NCBI GenBank assembly: GCA_002305275.1
Contig: DBQO01000027.1
Location: 1-30,609 of the forward strand
Length of the DNA stretch: 30,609 nucleotides
Reading direction: 5' to 3'
Origin: Bacteroidales bacterium UBA1392
Lineage (GTDB): Bacteria; Bacteroidota; Bacteroidia; Bacteroidales; UBA932
The position numbers were made by a program, and so were the translations under genes. The notes under the pieces are model-generated. The model was not told where the DNA came from. It ran no database searches and saw nothing but the letters and a program-made list of their open reading frames with translations. Positions 9,654-17,659 of the stretch are shown one piece after another (the first letter of the stretch is position 1; each line of letters opens with the position of its first letter).

Positions 9654-12128
9654 TTAAAATTTATACGAGTAACTTACTGACGGAATAATGGGAAATATGG
9701 TCAGTTTCTTAAGTTTCTTCATTTCCGAATTCTTATCATCATATCCGGGGTATACCATAAAGGCGTTCATATTGTTGTACGCATTATAAACACTTATATT
9801 CCAGGTTCTTATACCGTGCTTTTTCTGTTTGTGGAAATTTATTCCAAGATCAAGGCGATGATATGCCGGTAACCGGTAATTGTTTCGGGATGGAATGTAC
9901 TCAATATTTCTGATCGTATATCCCATTGATGCGTCATAAATAAAATCTTCAGGCATCTGAGGATAGTGTTGCAGAGCAAGTGTTGCACAATTGCCACTAT
10001 TAAAAACCCAGGAGGCTGCGAAGTCTATGCGGTCAGAGAGTTTGTGTGAGACAGTGATGCTGATGTCGTGACGGCGGTCGTATTTCGAGGGGAAAGGCCG
10101 GCCATTATCAATAACCTGGCCTTCTCTATCAAATTGACGCATTGATTTCGACCAGGTATAGCCTATCCAACCGGTAGTTCTGCCTATTGAACGTTGCACA
10201 AGGAATTCCGCACCATATGACCAGCCACGCCCCATTGCCACTTTATCTTCCCATCCTGTAGTGGTAGCCATCAGCGAAGCGCCGTCAAGATATTCTAACA
10301 GATTATCCATAGTCTTATAGTAACCCTCGATAGAGAAGTTGTATCCTGCCATATCATAAAATACTCCGGCAGAATATTGATGTGAGCTCATCGGTTTAAT
10401 GCGCTCGGTTACAGGCACCCACAGGTCGGTCGGAAGACTGATTGAGTTGCTTGTCAAAAGATGAACATATTGCGACATCTGTGCATAGCCCACCTTTAGC
10501 GACATCTTCTCTGCCAGAAGAATACGTGCGCTCAGTCGTGGCTGCACTGAATTGTAAAACTCCTTGCCGACAGCAAAAGCCGAGTAATGCAATCCGACAT
10601 TTGCTTCGAATAGTTTACCAAGAGAAATTTTATACTCTACATAAGCATTGATTTCGCTTGCGTTGATCTTCTTATCTCCATACATCTGCTCAACAATCTC
10701 AGTGGTGTCTTTTACCTGTCTATTCACACTCTCAATCGGAGTCTTGATTGTGACGCGGGTAGAAGAGACATCCGGAGAGAATATGTGATAAATATATGCA
10801 GCACCAAAACGCACATTATGTTCAGTAGAAGGGTTCCAGCTGAAATCCACTTTAGAAGTAAGATCGTTTATACCGGAATTAGCCGTAACCAAAGATTCGT
10901 ATGAATAGTTTTCGCCCGAATTTTGATATTCAAGAATATCCTCGTATGACACTCCCATCTTGTTACGATAACGTGTGTAGTTGACTGATGCATCCATAAA
11001 CAATCTTGGAGAGCAGACATGGTTCCATCTTGCCGTTGCAACCATATTTCCCCATTTCCAGTTTATGCCCATATATTCCTTCCAGGTTGCACCATCGTCG
11101 TAGACGTAGTTGGTACGCATCTTTGCATGAAGTGCATCATCACCGGTATAGTAACTTAAAAAGAGTCTGTCCCGGTCCGAGAACTTGTGGTTTATCTTAG
11201 CATTAATATCGTAGAAGTTATAACCTGCATGCCCCTTATCTGTACCTTTGCTTGAAATTTTTGTCGCAAAATACATTGCCGGAACTAAGATTGCATCTAA
11301 ATAGGTACGGCGTGCCGAGAGATTAAAAGAGGTTTTCCCTTTAATGATAGGGCCTTCGACATTGATTTTCGAAGAGATGAGTCCAATGCTGAAGTTGCCG
11401 TGATAATCGTACATATCACCATCGTTGGTACGCACGTCAATAACAGATGAAAGACGTGAGCCAAAACGGGCCGGAAAGTTTCCTTTGAAAAGTGTAACGC
11501 TTTTAACAGCATCCGGATTAAATACAGAGAAGAATCCTAAAGCGTGATTTACATTATATACCGGAACACCATCGAGTAAAATCAAATTTTCATCCAGACC
11601 TCCACCACGCACATATAGTCCTGAAGTGCCATCATTACCGGCCTGAACACCGGGCAGCAACTGAAGTGTTTTCAGCACATCCTGCTCTCCAAAAAGTGTA
11701 GGGGTGCTTTTAATTTGCAGTATAGGAATATCTACAGCGCTAAGTTGTGAACTTCGGGCCCCATGGAAACGGGACTCACCATAAACAACTGCTTCGTCTA
11801 TAGAATCCGGAGCTTCTTCCAAATAAAAATTTATCGTTGTATCCCGTTTGAGCTCAAGATTAATCTGATTATTCTTAAAGCTTACATAGGAAGCTTCAAT
11901 ATTCACCTCTTTGGCCGGGAGTGTGATAGTGTAAAAACCATACTCATTCGTGGTTGTCCACTTTTTGCTATTCAGATCATAAATTGTAGCTCCAAGCAAA
12001 GTCTCGTGGCTGCGGGAATTAAAAACATAGCCGCTAATGGTGTACTGCTGTCCGTACACCTCTAAACTGAAAAAGAGACTCAGAAGAGCGAAAACAGAGA
12101 GTAAAACTGTTCTTTTAGAGCTCGTCAT
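9654..12128 (-). CDS. TonB-dependent receptor with carboxypeptidase-regulatory-like N-terminal domain
   Basis: An outer-membrane active transporter for an unknown ligand, powered by TonB-ExbBD. I choose the ATG read from plus 12126-12128 (824 residues). The longer frame would begin with TTG at 12179, inside the old tRNA-Arg terminator hairpin, and would put 17 residues before a normal signal peptide (MTSSKRTVLLSVFALL, cleavage after VYG). The order is signal peptide, CarboxypepD-regulatory-like beta domain (about 30-110), plug domain with a clear LLPGVQAG...GLYVRGGG...LLDGVPVYN block (about 130-260), then a 22-strand-type barrel ending in Phe (YSYKF). It forms an operon with the DUF4249 lipoprotein gene. 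No clear consensus -7 box precedes it. The mobile element inserted just upstream, so its original upstream context has been displaced by 6.3 kb. Confidence 0.92.
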   Translation of the reverse strand: MTSSKRTVLLSVFALLSLFFSLEVYGQQYTISGYVFNSRSHETLLGATIYDLNSKKWTTTNEYGFYTITLPAKEVNIEASYVSFKNNQINLELKRDTTINFYLEEAPDSIDEAVVYGESRFHGARSSQLSAVDIPILQIKSTPTLFGEQDVLKTLQLLPGVQAGNDGTSGLYVRGGGLDENLILLDGVPVYNVNHALGFFSVFNPDAVKSVTLFKGNFPARFGSRLSSVIDVRTNDGDMYDYHGNFSIGLISSKINVEGPIIKGKTSFNLSARRTYLDAILVPAMYFATKISSKGTDKGHAGYNFYDINAKINHKFSDRDRLFLSYYTGDDALHAKMRTNYVYDDGATWKEYMGINWKWGNMVATARWNHVCSPRLFMDASVNYTRYRNKMGVSYEDILEYQNSGENYSYESLVTANSGINDLTSKVDFSWNPSTEHNVRFGAAYIYHIFSPDVSSTRVTIKTPIESVNRQVKDTTEIVEQMYGDKKINASEINAYVEYKISLGKLFEANVGLHYSAFAVGKEFYNSVQPRLSARILLAEKMSLKVGYAQMSQYVHLLTSNSISLPTDLWVPVTERIKPMSSHQYSAGVFYDMAGYNFSIEGYYKTMDNLLEYLDGASLMATTTGWEDKVAMGRGWSYGAEFLVQRSIGRTTGWIGYTWSKSMRQFDREGQVIDNGRPFPSKYDRRHDISITVSHKLSDRIDFAASWVFNSGNCATLALQHYPQMPEDFIYDASMGYTIRNIEYIPSRNNYRLPAYHRLDLGINFHKQKKHGIRTWNISVYNAYNNMNAFMVYPGYDDKNSEMKKLKKLTIFPIIPSVSYSYKF

Positions 12129-12164
12129 ATTGATTGTGATTATTTTTTTCCGGCTCACTTTATG

Positions 12165-12198
12165 CAAAAAATGCGCCAACTATTTTTTAGTTGGCACA
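12165..12198 (-). terminator. Former terminator of tRNA-Arg, now cut off from it
   Basis: Read on the minus strand, an 11-bp stem (plus 12188-12198 with 12172-12182) contains one G-U pair that would be a C-A mismatch on the plus strand, and a run of six T follows (plus 12166-12171). It is therefore built for minus-strand transcripts. It lies 17 bases beyond the old tRNA 3' CCA (12215-12217), the place expected for the terminator of tRNA-Arg before the element entered. Confidence 0.65.
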
Positions 12199-12214
12199 TT
12201 TTTATTTTGCAGGA

Positions 12215-12239
12215 TGGTACCCCCGTGGGGAATCGAACC
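12215..12239 (-). other. attL: displaced native 3' end of tRNA-Arg, with CCA
   Basis: The 18 bases cccgtggggaatcgaacc (12222-12239) are repeated exactly at 18539-18556 inside tRNA-Arg; the match extends to 23 bases (12217-12239) with one mismatch. On the minus strand this copy reads T-loop, T-stem, acceptor strand CGGGGGT, discriminator A and then CCA (plus 12215-12217). It is the original 3' end of the tRNA, left behind by integration. Confidence 0.85.
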
Positions 12240-12344
12240 AAGATTTTAAGAGAAGCCAAAAGACATTAAAACCCAATCCATAAGCCCATAAGAAGCACTT
12301 TACAAAGATACATATTTTCTTTTGATTTCAAATATTTTCAAAAG

Positions 12345-12367
12345 TAGTACACTTTTAGTACACTTTT
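12345..12367 (+). repeat. Arm-type repeats at the left end
   Basis: Two tandem 11-bp copies of agtacactttt (12346-12356, 12357-12367). The 19 bases 12345-12363 recur exactly at 18465-18483, near the right end, in the same orientation. Placement inside both att ends is that of integrase or excisionase arm-binding sites. The second copy overlaps the -33 region of the integrase promoter, which would allow self-repression. Confidence 0.65.
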
Positions 12368-12382
12368 ATATTGAATATTTAT

Positions 12383-12390
12383 TACATTTG
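12383..12390 (+). promoter_or_regulatory. -7 box of the integrase promoter
   Basis: TACATTTG matches TAnnTTTG and lies 23 bases before the integrase ATG. The expected -33 position falls in the tandem arm repeat and has no clear TTG. Confidence 0.5.
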
Positions 12391-12413
12391 CAAAGCAAAA
12401 GAAGTCAAAAGAA

Positions 12414-13748
12414 ATGAAAGCAACACACACAAAGGCCAAGGACAACCCAAAGTTGCAACAACGGGCAATATCAGGCGGCAAAGTAGCCCTTTATCTTGAA
12501 TATTACTTAGGCCGTACCTCAACCCCAAGGACAGATGAAGCGGGCAAACAAATGTATTACACAGAGGGGAAAATGGCGGGTAAACCTATGTATATAGTAC
12601 GTCACTCCAGAAAAAAAGAGGAACTAAAACTATATCTTTATGCCAAGCCAAGAACAGCAGAGGAAAAGGCTCACAATGCAAATACTATTACACAGGCCAA
12701 GCAAATAAGAAATGCCCGTGAACAAGAAATGTTATCTGGAACAATGGGCTATACTTTTGCTAAGAGAGTAACCAATCTAATACCCTATTTTGAAACCTAT
12801 GTTAATACTTACACCAAAAAGGATGTAAGAAGCATAAGGTTTGCCCTCAACCGTTTCAAACAGTTTTTAAGGCTTAATCACCCATTGTGTGCTATAAAAA
12901 AGACAGAAGCAGAGATACAGGCTATCAATGAGGCGGGAACTGAAAACCATAATGGCGTACATACTAAGAACAGCATAAACCCCAATGAATATTACCGCTT
13001 CAGTCTTGACCCCAAGCAATTTAATGAAACAATGGTGCAAGGCTTTGTTTCATTCTTACAAGAAAACAGTAAAGGCAACGGGGCGGCAACGGCTTATAAA
13101 CGTTTCAAGAAAATTGTAAAACATATTGCCAAAGAAGGCATTATAGCAAACAATCCCTGTGAAAACGTTGTCTGTAAAAGTAGTGAACACCTTACAAAGG
13201 ACATACTAAAGCCAGAGGAAATAAAGGCTTTGATACAAACACACGTTAGAAATGAGAACCCCAATATAAGGCGGGCTTTTATTTTCACACTATTCACTGG
13301 AGTAAGGTGGTGCGATATTATAGAGTTGAGGTACAACAATATAGATTACCAAAATAAGACCTTGAGATTTGAACAATCCAAGACAAAAGGGCACAGTGCT
13401 AAAAGTGTTGTTGAAATGCCGTTAAGAGACGATTTATTGACGGGTATAATTGGAACACCAGAGGAACAGGGTAAAACCAAGGATGATTTAATTTTTGAAC
13501 TGCCAAGCCATACTATGTGCCTAAAGGCGTTGAGGCGTTGGACAGCAAAAGCGGGGATTGACAAGCACATAACGTGGCATTGTGGCCGCCATTCCTTTGC
13601 AACTAATCTTTTAGAAGGTGGTGCAAATGTTAAGGTTGTGGCCGACCTGTTAGGGCATAGTGGCTTAACCTATGTTGAAAGGTATTTAAGAGCGATTGAT
13701 GAAAGCAAAAAGCGAGCATTGAACAGTTTACCCACTATAGAACTGTAG
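12414..13748 (+). CDS. Tyrosine recombinase (phage/transposon-type integrase)
   Basis: It catalyses site-specific integration and excision of the element at the tRNA-Arg 3' end. The 444-residue protein has an N-terminal arm-DNA-binding part (about 1-110), a SAM-like core-binding domain (about 120-260) and a C-terminal catalytic domain. The catalytic set is present: R298 (TGVRWCDI), H389-x-x-R392 (HCGRHSFA), H415 (LLGHSG) and nucleophile Y424 nine residues later (VERYLRA). Length and layout fit the Bacteroidota integrases of mobilizable and conjugative elements and phages. It is the first gene next to attL, on the side away from the tRNA. The next gene follows after 23 bases, so the two may be co-transcribed. 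Confidence 0.95.
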   Translation: MKATHTKAKDNPKLQQRAISGGKVALYLEYYLGRTSTPRTDEAGKQMYYTEGKMAGKPMYIVRHSRKKEELKLYLYAKPRTAEEKAHNANTITQAKQIRNAREQEMLSGTMGYTFAKRVTNLIPYFETYVNTYTKKDVRSIRFALNRFKQFLRLNHPLCAIKKTEAEIQAINEAGTENHNGVHTKNSINPNEYYRFSLDPKQFNETMVQGFVSFLQENSKGNGAATAYKRFKKIVKHIAKEGIIANNPCENVVCKSSEHLTKDILKPEEIKALIQTHVRNENPNIRRAFIFTLFTGVRWCDIIELRYNNIDYQNKTLRFEQSKTKGHSAKSVVEMPLRDDLLTGIIGTPEEQGKTKDDLIFELPSHTMCLKALRRWTAKAGIDKHITWHCGRHSFATNLLEGGANVKVVADLLGHSGLTYVERYLRAIDESKKRALNSLPTIEL

Positions 13749-13771
13749 AATATTCATAAATAAGGACAGCA

Positions 13772-14911
13772 ATGAAAAAGACTATTGAAAAACCCTTTTT
13801 TGAAGCCTTTGAAGCCATAGGTGGCCTTGTAGATAATTGTCTTTCATATATGGATGAAATCTATAACTTGGGCATTTGCCCAAAGGAAAGGGACAACAGC
13901 CCTCAACGGGCAAAGTATTTCAATGAGGTTTTGCCTCAGAAAATACGGGAACAATTTGAAGCCTTTAATGATACGGTTATACTATTTCAAGATAGCCCGT
14001 TAATGGAGGAAATTGAAGCCAACTTACAAGAATGTACAAGCCAACAGTCACAGGAACGGTATCTATTTTCCCTATTAAAGCCCTTTAAAGCATTTGCAGA
14101 TAAATATACTCCAATTGCAACAATTGCACAATTAGAACAAAGCATAAAGGAGACCCAAAAGAATTTGGCATTTTGGCAGGCACAACCACAAGATGAAATA
14201 ATTTACAATGATACGGGTCAATCTTGTGGTACACCAAAAGAACAAGTAGAAGCGTGTTATGATACTATAAAAAGGCGAACCCAAGCAATAGAACGACATA
14301 AGCACATAAGCAACCAATATAGAATATTGACAGGGCGTTTTGATGAAGGGGCAAAATGGACACAAAAGGGCACCGTTGAAGCCTGTTTAAGTTACCTTGG
14401 AAGCATTGCCTATAAATTTGCCGACCGTCTGGATGCATTATTATTGACATACGGCATTGACCTTCTAAGGCTTCAACGTGATAGTGGCATATACTTGAAG
14501 GAATACCGCCACGTGACAGATGTGAGTTATTACATAGGCAGCCTTGAACTTGCCCAAAAGTACATAGATGCATTGCCAAAGTATGAAGGCGGTAAACCTC
14601 AACAAAAAGCCAAAGAAAAGCCAAAGCAAAGTGGGAGGCAAAGTAGGCCGTTTAAGGATGAGATAATAAGACAACCAACAGAAGAAACACTAACATTGTT
14701 GCATAGTCTAATAGACGGGAAAAAAGGGAAGAACGCTATTATTTACCTTGCCATTGCCATTGCTGAAGGCATTATTTCAAGACCAACCTCAACCCAGATA
14801 TTACAAGAATTTGGAGACATAGGACACAAATCCTTAATCTGCAAATACCTTGATAAGAGAGTATATACAAAAGATGAAATTATCGTGACAAAGGAAGCCT
14901 TAAAGGGGTAA
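13772..14911 (+). CDS. Unknown 379-residue element protein
   Basis: I do not recognise this protein. It is soluble, charged and mainly alpha-helical, without a signal peptide or membrane segment. An N-terminal helical part (1-120) and a coiled-coil-prone middle (about 120-190) precede a Lys/Gln-rich linker (about 275-295, GGKPQQKAKEKPKQSGRQSR). A compact C-terminal domain follows (about 300-379) with LHSLIDGKKGKNAIIYLAIA and a lysine-rich end. The two-domain layout with a basic linker resembles DNA- or replication-associated adaptors, but no nuclease, helicase or primase motif is visible. It lies 23 bases after the integrase on the same strand and is followed by a large inverted repeat. A role in recombination or replication control is a guess from position. 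Confidence 0.8.
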   Translation: MKKTIEKPFFEAFEAIGGLVDNCLSYMDEIYNLGICPKERDNSPQRAKYFNEVLPQKIREQFEAFNDTVILFQDSPLMEEIEANLQECTSQQSQERYLFSLLKPFKAFADKYTPIATIAQLEQSIKETQKNLAFWQAQPQDEIIYNDTGQSCGTPKEQVEACYDTIKRRTQAIERHKHISNQYRILTGRFDEGAKWTQKGTVEACLSYLGSIAYKFADRLDALLLTYGIDLLRLQRDSGIYLKEYRHVTDVSYYIGSLELAQKYIDALPKYEGGKPQQKAKEKPKQSGRQSRPFKDEIIRQPTEETLTLLHSLIDGKKGKNAIIYLAIAIAEGIISRPTSTQILQEFGDIGHKSLICKYLDKRVYTKDEIIVTKEALKG

Positions 14912-14935
14912 TTTTCTTCTTTCTTGCTGGACTTT

Positions 14936-14981
14936 AATAGACTTTAATAGACGTATTGAAACGGGTCTATTAAAGTCTATT
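14936..14981 (+). repeat. 17-bp perfect inverted repeat with tandem 10-mer, possible terminator or origin hairpin
   Basis: The arms aatagactttaatagac (14936-14952) and gtctattaaagtctatt (14965-14981) pair perfectly around a 12-base loop. The left side also holds two tandem copies of actttaatag (14931-14940, 14941-14950). A short T run follows (14983-14987), so it can end the int-379 transcript. The stem is A+T-rich, unlike the other terminators here, so a binding site or a replication-origin hairpin is also possible. Confidence 0.7.
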
Positions 14982-14988
14982 CTTTTTG

Positions 14989-15020
14989 TTGTGTTCGCTG
15001 GATTATACATAATATTTTTG
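14989..15020 (+). promoter_or_regulatory. Promoter of the HTH gene
   Basis: TTG (14989-14991), a 21-base spacer and TATTTTTG (15013-15020) match the Bacteroidota pattern. The leader to the HTH start would be about 110 bases. Confidence 0.5.
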
Positions 15021-15136
15021 CCCTTGTATTCTTTTAACGGGAACAGAATGGCAAGCCCCGTGACAAGAACTCAAAGGCAAAGAAGGGGGCGAACTTGCCA
15101 GCACCCCCAGACAGCCAGACCTCAACAAGCAAGATT

Positions 15137-15427
15137 ATGAGCAATGAGGAAATAAGGGATATTGCCGACCTTATAACGGCAAACGTAATGTGTTGCACCA
15201 AAGAAATATTGACAAGTGAGGAAGCAGCACGCTATATGGGTATTTCAAAAAGTCACCTTTACAAGTTGACTATGAGGCAAGAAATACCTCACTATAAACC
15301 AACGGGCAAAATGGTGTATTTCAGGCGGGATGAACTTGAACAATGGCTACAACAGCACCGTATTAATACCGTTGAGGAAGCACAACACAAAGCAGAATTA
15401 CATTGTAGAAAAGGGGGTGTATTATGA
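15137..15427 (+). CDS. Helix-turn-helix protein of the MerR/excisionase family
   Basis: A small DNA-binding protein. Residues 24-71 (ILTSEEAARYMGISKSHLYKLT...KMVYFRRDELEQWL) are a textbook HTH_17/excisionase-type winged helix. In integrative elements such proteins act as excisionases that bend DNA at the att sites, or as transcription regulators. I start at the ATG of 15137 (96 residues). The frame is open from TTG 15095, but those 14 extra residues are Pro/Ser-rich and lie before the domain. Its stop overlaps the next start in ATGA, so the two proteins are translationally coupled. The tandem arm repeats near both ends of the element are candidate targets. Confidence 0.88.
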   Translation: MSNEEIRDIADLITANVMCCTKEILTSEEAARYMGISKSHLYKLTMRQEIPHYKPTGKMVYFRRDELEQWLQQHRINTVEEAQHKAELHCRKGGVL

Positions 15428-15924
15428 TACTCACGGACTATTACAAGTTTGAGAAAACCGCCCTCAAAGCCAAATTAAGAATGGATTGCACAGCCTCAAC
15501 AAAGAGTTATCAAGAATTTGAAGGGCTAAGGGCTACCAAGACAACAATGGCTACAGCCAAGCGGGATGAAACCAAGACAGGCAGCCTCGTTATATACTAT
15601 GGAGATGTACCCGATACATTTGGGGGCAATGTTCACAGAAAGGCAGATAAGGCCATAACAAAGGACAAAAACCTTTCAAGTGTATTTGTACCAGACCCAG
15701 AAAGCGGCCTTGCCTATGGGGATTTCAAAGGAACAGGGGATGCACTGTTGTTTATATTTCAGAACCTGAATACAATTGACGGCAGAATACAAGAAGGGGG
15801 CATTATTGAGGTTTTTGTAGCCAGAGGTAAGAGCAAAGACAGAATACCATTATACAACCTTCTTTCAGACGGTGAATTAGATGAAGAAATACAGACGTTG
15901 AGGAAACAGGCTCAAAAGGAATAA
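15424..15924 (+). CDS. Unknown 166-residue protein coupled to the HTH gene
   Basis: I do not recognise it. It begins in the ATGA overlap with the HTH gene. It has no signal peptide or membrane helix. After a basic N-terminal third (residues 1-55, many Lys and Thr) comes a part that looks beta-rich (about 55-145, SLVIYYGDVPDTFGG ... DALLFIFQN ... GGIIEVFVA) and an acidic-basic helical tail (146-166). A small basic beta protein next to a rolling-circle initiator could be a single-strand-DNA-binding or accessory replication protein, as filamentous phages carry beside gene II. That is inference from place and composition only. The replication gene follows after 66 bases. Confidence 0.82.
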   Translation: MILTDYYKFEKTALKAKLRMDCTASTKSYQEFEGLRATKTTMATAKRDETKTGSLVIYYGDVPDTFGGNVHRKADKAITKDKNLSSVFVPDPESGLAYGDFKGTGDALLFIFQNLNTIDGRIQEGGIIEVFVARGKSKDRIPLYNLLSDGELDEEIQTLRKQAQKE

Positions 15925-15966
15925 AACACCCCATTATGTTTATTTCCTTCACTCAATTTTTTTCAG

Positions 15967-15984
15967 TTACCAAATCAGTAACCA
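15967..15984 (+). repeat. Operator-like 18-bp repeat, copy 1, just before rep
   Basis: ttaccaaatcagtaacca is identical to 16957-16974. Within it TTAC-caaatca-GTAA is an inverted repeat; in this copy the arms are 5 bp (GTTAC/GTAAC, 15966-15982). It lies 6 bases before the rep ATG, so a bound protein, or an RNA-level factor, could block expression. Confidence 0.7.
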
Positions 15985-15990
15985 AGCAAA

Positions 15991-16926
15991 ATGTACGATA
16001 CTGTATTTTTCACCCTACCAGAATATGAAGCCAACGGGGTTGATTTTCTTTCAGAAACACCCTGTTTTCTGGAAAATGTGGCCGAACACAATTACCAAGG
16101 TATTCCAATTATCACGGGTAACGTTGGCGGCCTCAGGGTATCAGCAAGTAGAAGCCAAATAAAAGTAAAAGACGGCAGCCTTTGTAAATTCTTTTTGGGA
16201 AATAATTTCCAGACTTTGGGAAGGCGGGACACACAACTTGCTATTGAAAAACTATCAGACCTATTACACCTGCCAATGAAAAAAGCAACCGTTACCCGTA
16301 TGGATGTAGCACAAAACTTTATCTTGAAACACCCCCCTGAATTATATTTTAGGAAATTGGGGGCATTGAAGTATGCAAACAGATTACAACAACCAAACGG
16401 ATTGTATTATATACTTAACGGGGGGCGTTTGTGTTTCTATGATAAAAATAAGGAACAGAAAACACACCGTAAGGAAATACCAGAACTGTACCAAGGCAGA
16501 AACGTGTTGAGGTATGAGAGACGGCACGCTCAAAGACTTGCAAGCCAATTTAATGTTGAGGCCGTAACAGGTGCAACTCTATATAATGAAGGCTTCTATA
16601 TAATGGCAGTAAACCAATGGAAAGAAGGCTATCAAGCCATACAAAAAATTAATGATATTACACTTAATTTCCAAGTAATGAAAACCAAGCAGCAAATGTA
16701 CAAAATGGGCGTTTTGGCCTTAACAGAACAAGTGGGCGGTCAACTTGAATTAATGGCTCAAATAAATGATGCCCAGAAACGTGGAGAAATCTCTAAAAAG
16801 CAGGCCTATGACTTAAGAACAGCCGTCAATCAGGCCTGCCAACTCAAAGAGGGATTTACAGCCCAAAATGAAGCAATTGAAGAACTAACAAAAAAGATTG
16901 CTGAAGCAGCACGCTTTTACCGTTGA
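15991..16926 (+). CDS. Replication initiator resembling phage/plasmid gene II/X family
   Basis: Proteins of this family nick one strand at a double-strand origin and start rolling-circle replication, as gene II protein does in filamentous phages. The 311-residue chain shows the family pattern: a beta-rich N-terminal part (MYDTVFFTLPEYE), TRMDVAQNF at 102-110, RLCFYDKNKEQK near 146-157 and RNVLRYERR at 170-178, a block typical of the gene II/X (phage CRI) region with a conserved Arg and Glu. The C-terminal 100 residues are helical. It lacks the motifs of Mob relaxases. Its start is set by the ATG 6 bases after the 18-bp repeat. With an integrase in the same element, it implies an excised circular form that copies itself. 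The family call is from pattern memory, without a search. Confidence 0.75.
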   Translation: MYDTVFFTLPEYEANGVDFLSETPCFLENVAEHNYQGIPIITGNVGGLRVSASRSQIKVKDGSLCKFFLGNNFQTLGRRDTQLAIEKLSDLLHLPMKKATVTRMDVAQNFILKHPPELYFRKLGALKYANRLQQPNGLYYILNGGRLCFYDKNKEQKTHRKEIPELYQGRNVLRYERRHAQRLASQFNVEAVTGATLYNEGFYIMAVNQWKEGYQAIQKINDITLNFQVMKTKQQMYKMGVLALTEQVGGQLELMAQINDAQKRGEISKKQAYDLRTAVNQACQLKEGFTAQNEAIEELTKKIAEAARFYR

Positions 16927-16956
16927 GGCACATTTTCTATATTAAGATGTATTCCA

Positions 16957-16974
16957 TTACCAAATCAGTAACCA
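16957..16974 (+). repeat. Operator-like 18-bp repeat, copy 2, before the terminase-like gene
   Basis: Exact second copy of the repeat at 15967-15984, with TTAC-N7-GTAA symmetry. It lies 30 bases before the ATG of the 165-residue HTH gene. Two identical sites before two consecutive genes suggest shared control, or paired origin sites flanking rep. Confidence 0.7.
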
Positions 16975-17004
16975 CAAAAAGAATTTTATAAAACACACAA
17001 AGAT

Positions 17005-17502
17005 ATGGCAAAGACAAAATCACAACAGGAATTAAGGTCACAGGAAGTCCTCAATACAGTCCAAACGGGGCTAACTCCAATGCAAGAACAAGCGGCAATA
17101 TTGTTGGCTTCAGGTGAAACAATAACAGCCGTGGCCGCCACAATTGGGGTAAACAGAAGCACACTATATGAATGGCAAGATATTGTTACCTTTCAATGCT
17201 TTTTAAACCAACAAAGAGCCGATTATCAAGAACAATTAAAAAACGGTATATTTGGCCTTACAAGTGAGGCGTTGGCAACGCTCAAAGGTTGTTTGCAATC
17301 AGAGAATGAGCCAACCAGACTAAAGGCGGCAACGTGGCTTTTGGAACGTATTGAAAGCCAGAAAACAGGAATCACAGATGTAAGAGAAGCACTAAGACGT
17401 AAGCACACTAAATTTTCAGATAATTGGGAAGACTATAACAAATTTGACAAAGTGGCCTATGAAAATGATTGTCGCCAATTAGGAATTGACCCAGAATTGT
17501 GA
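17005..17502 (+). CDS. Small-terminase-like helix-turn-helix protein (phBC6A51-type)
   Basis: A 165-residue DNA-binding protein. Residues 24-57 (LTPMQEQAAILLASGETITAVAATIGVNRSTLYEW) are a helix-turn-helix of the type found in phage terminase small subunits and phBC6A51-like proteins. Residues about 60-120 continue as two or three helices (NGIFGLTSEALATLKGCL...PTRLKAATWLLERI), a pattern also seen in that family. No large terminase is present. It may regulate the element or, more speculatively, tag its DNA for packaging by a helper phage. An 18-bp operator-like repeat precedes it and a clear terminator follows, so it ends the core transcript of the element. Confidence 0.8.
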   Translation: MAKTKSQQELRSQEVLNTVQTGLTPMQEQAAILLASGETITAVAATIGVNRSTLYEWQDIVTFQCFLNQQRADYQEQLKNGIFGLTSEALATLKGCLQSENEPTRLKAATWLLERIESQKTGITDVREALRRKHTKFSDNWEDYNKFDKVAYENDCRQLGIDPEL

Positions 17503-17526
17503 AAACAACCAAACACATATAAAGTG

Positions 17527-17560
17527 AACGGGCGGCCTTTGTCGGTTTGCCCGTTTGTTT
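17527..17560 (+). terminator. Terminator of the element core operon
   Basis: The 7-bp perfect stem aacgggc/gcccgtt (17527-17533, 17549-17555) has a 15-base loop with two further G-T pairs and is followed by tgttttt. It lies 25 bases after the stop of the small-terminase-like gene. Confidence 0.8.
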
Positions 17561-17577
17561 TTCATATATGTTTATTA

Positions 17578-17605
17578 TTGAATTCTTTTGGTATTACTAT
17601 ATTTG
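17578..17605 (+). promoter_or_regulatory. Promoter of the cargo lipoprotein
   Basis: TTG (17578-17580), a 17-base spacer and TATATTTG (17598-17605). The lipoprotein gene thus has its own promoter, separate from the core genes by a terminator. Confidence 0.55.
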
Positions 17606-17659
17606 TATCTGGAAGCATAATAAAATAAGTTTGATTGTTTATTAAACACAAAAATTACT

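Noticed and set aside
12129..12179. TonB receptor starting at TTG 12179
   Set aside because: The 17 extra residues precede a normal signal peptide and are encoded in the old tRNA-Arg terminator region; the ATG at 12126-12128 fits better.
14931..14981. A CRISPR array, from the tandem actttaatag repeats
   Set aside because: Only two adjacent 10-mers without spacers, part of one inverted repeat; no cas genes are present.
15095..15136. HTH protein starting at TTG 15095
   Set aside because: The extra residues are Pro/Ser/Thr-rich and outside the domain; ATG 15137 is a normal start directly before the helical part.
15991..16926. A conjugative relaxase (Mob) rather than a replication initiator
   Set aside because: No Mob motifs with the three-histidine site are visible, and the TRMDVAQNF and NVLRYERR blocks fit the gene II/X type.
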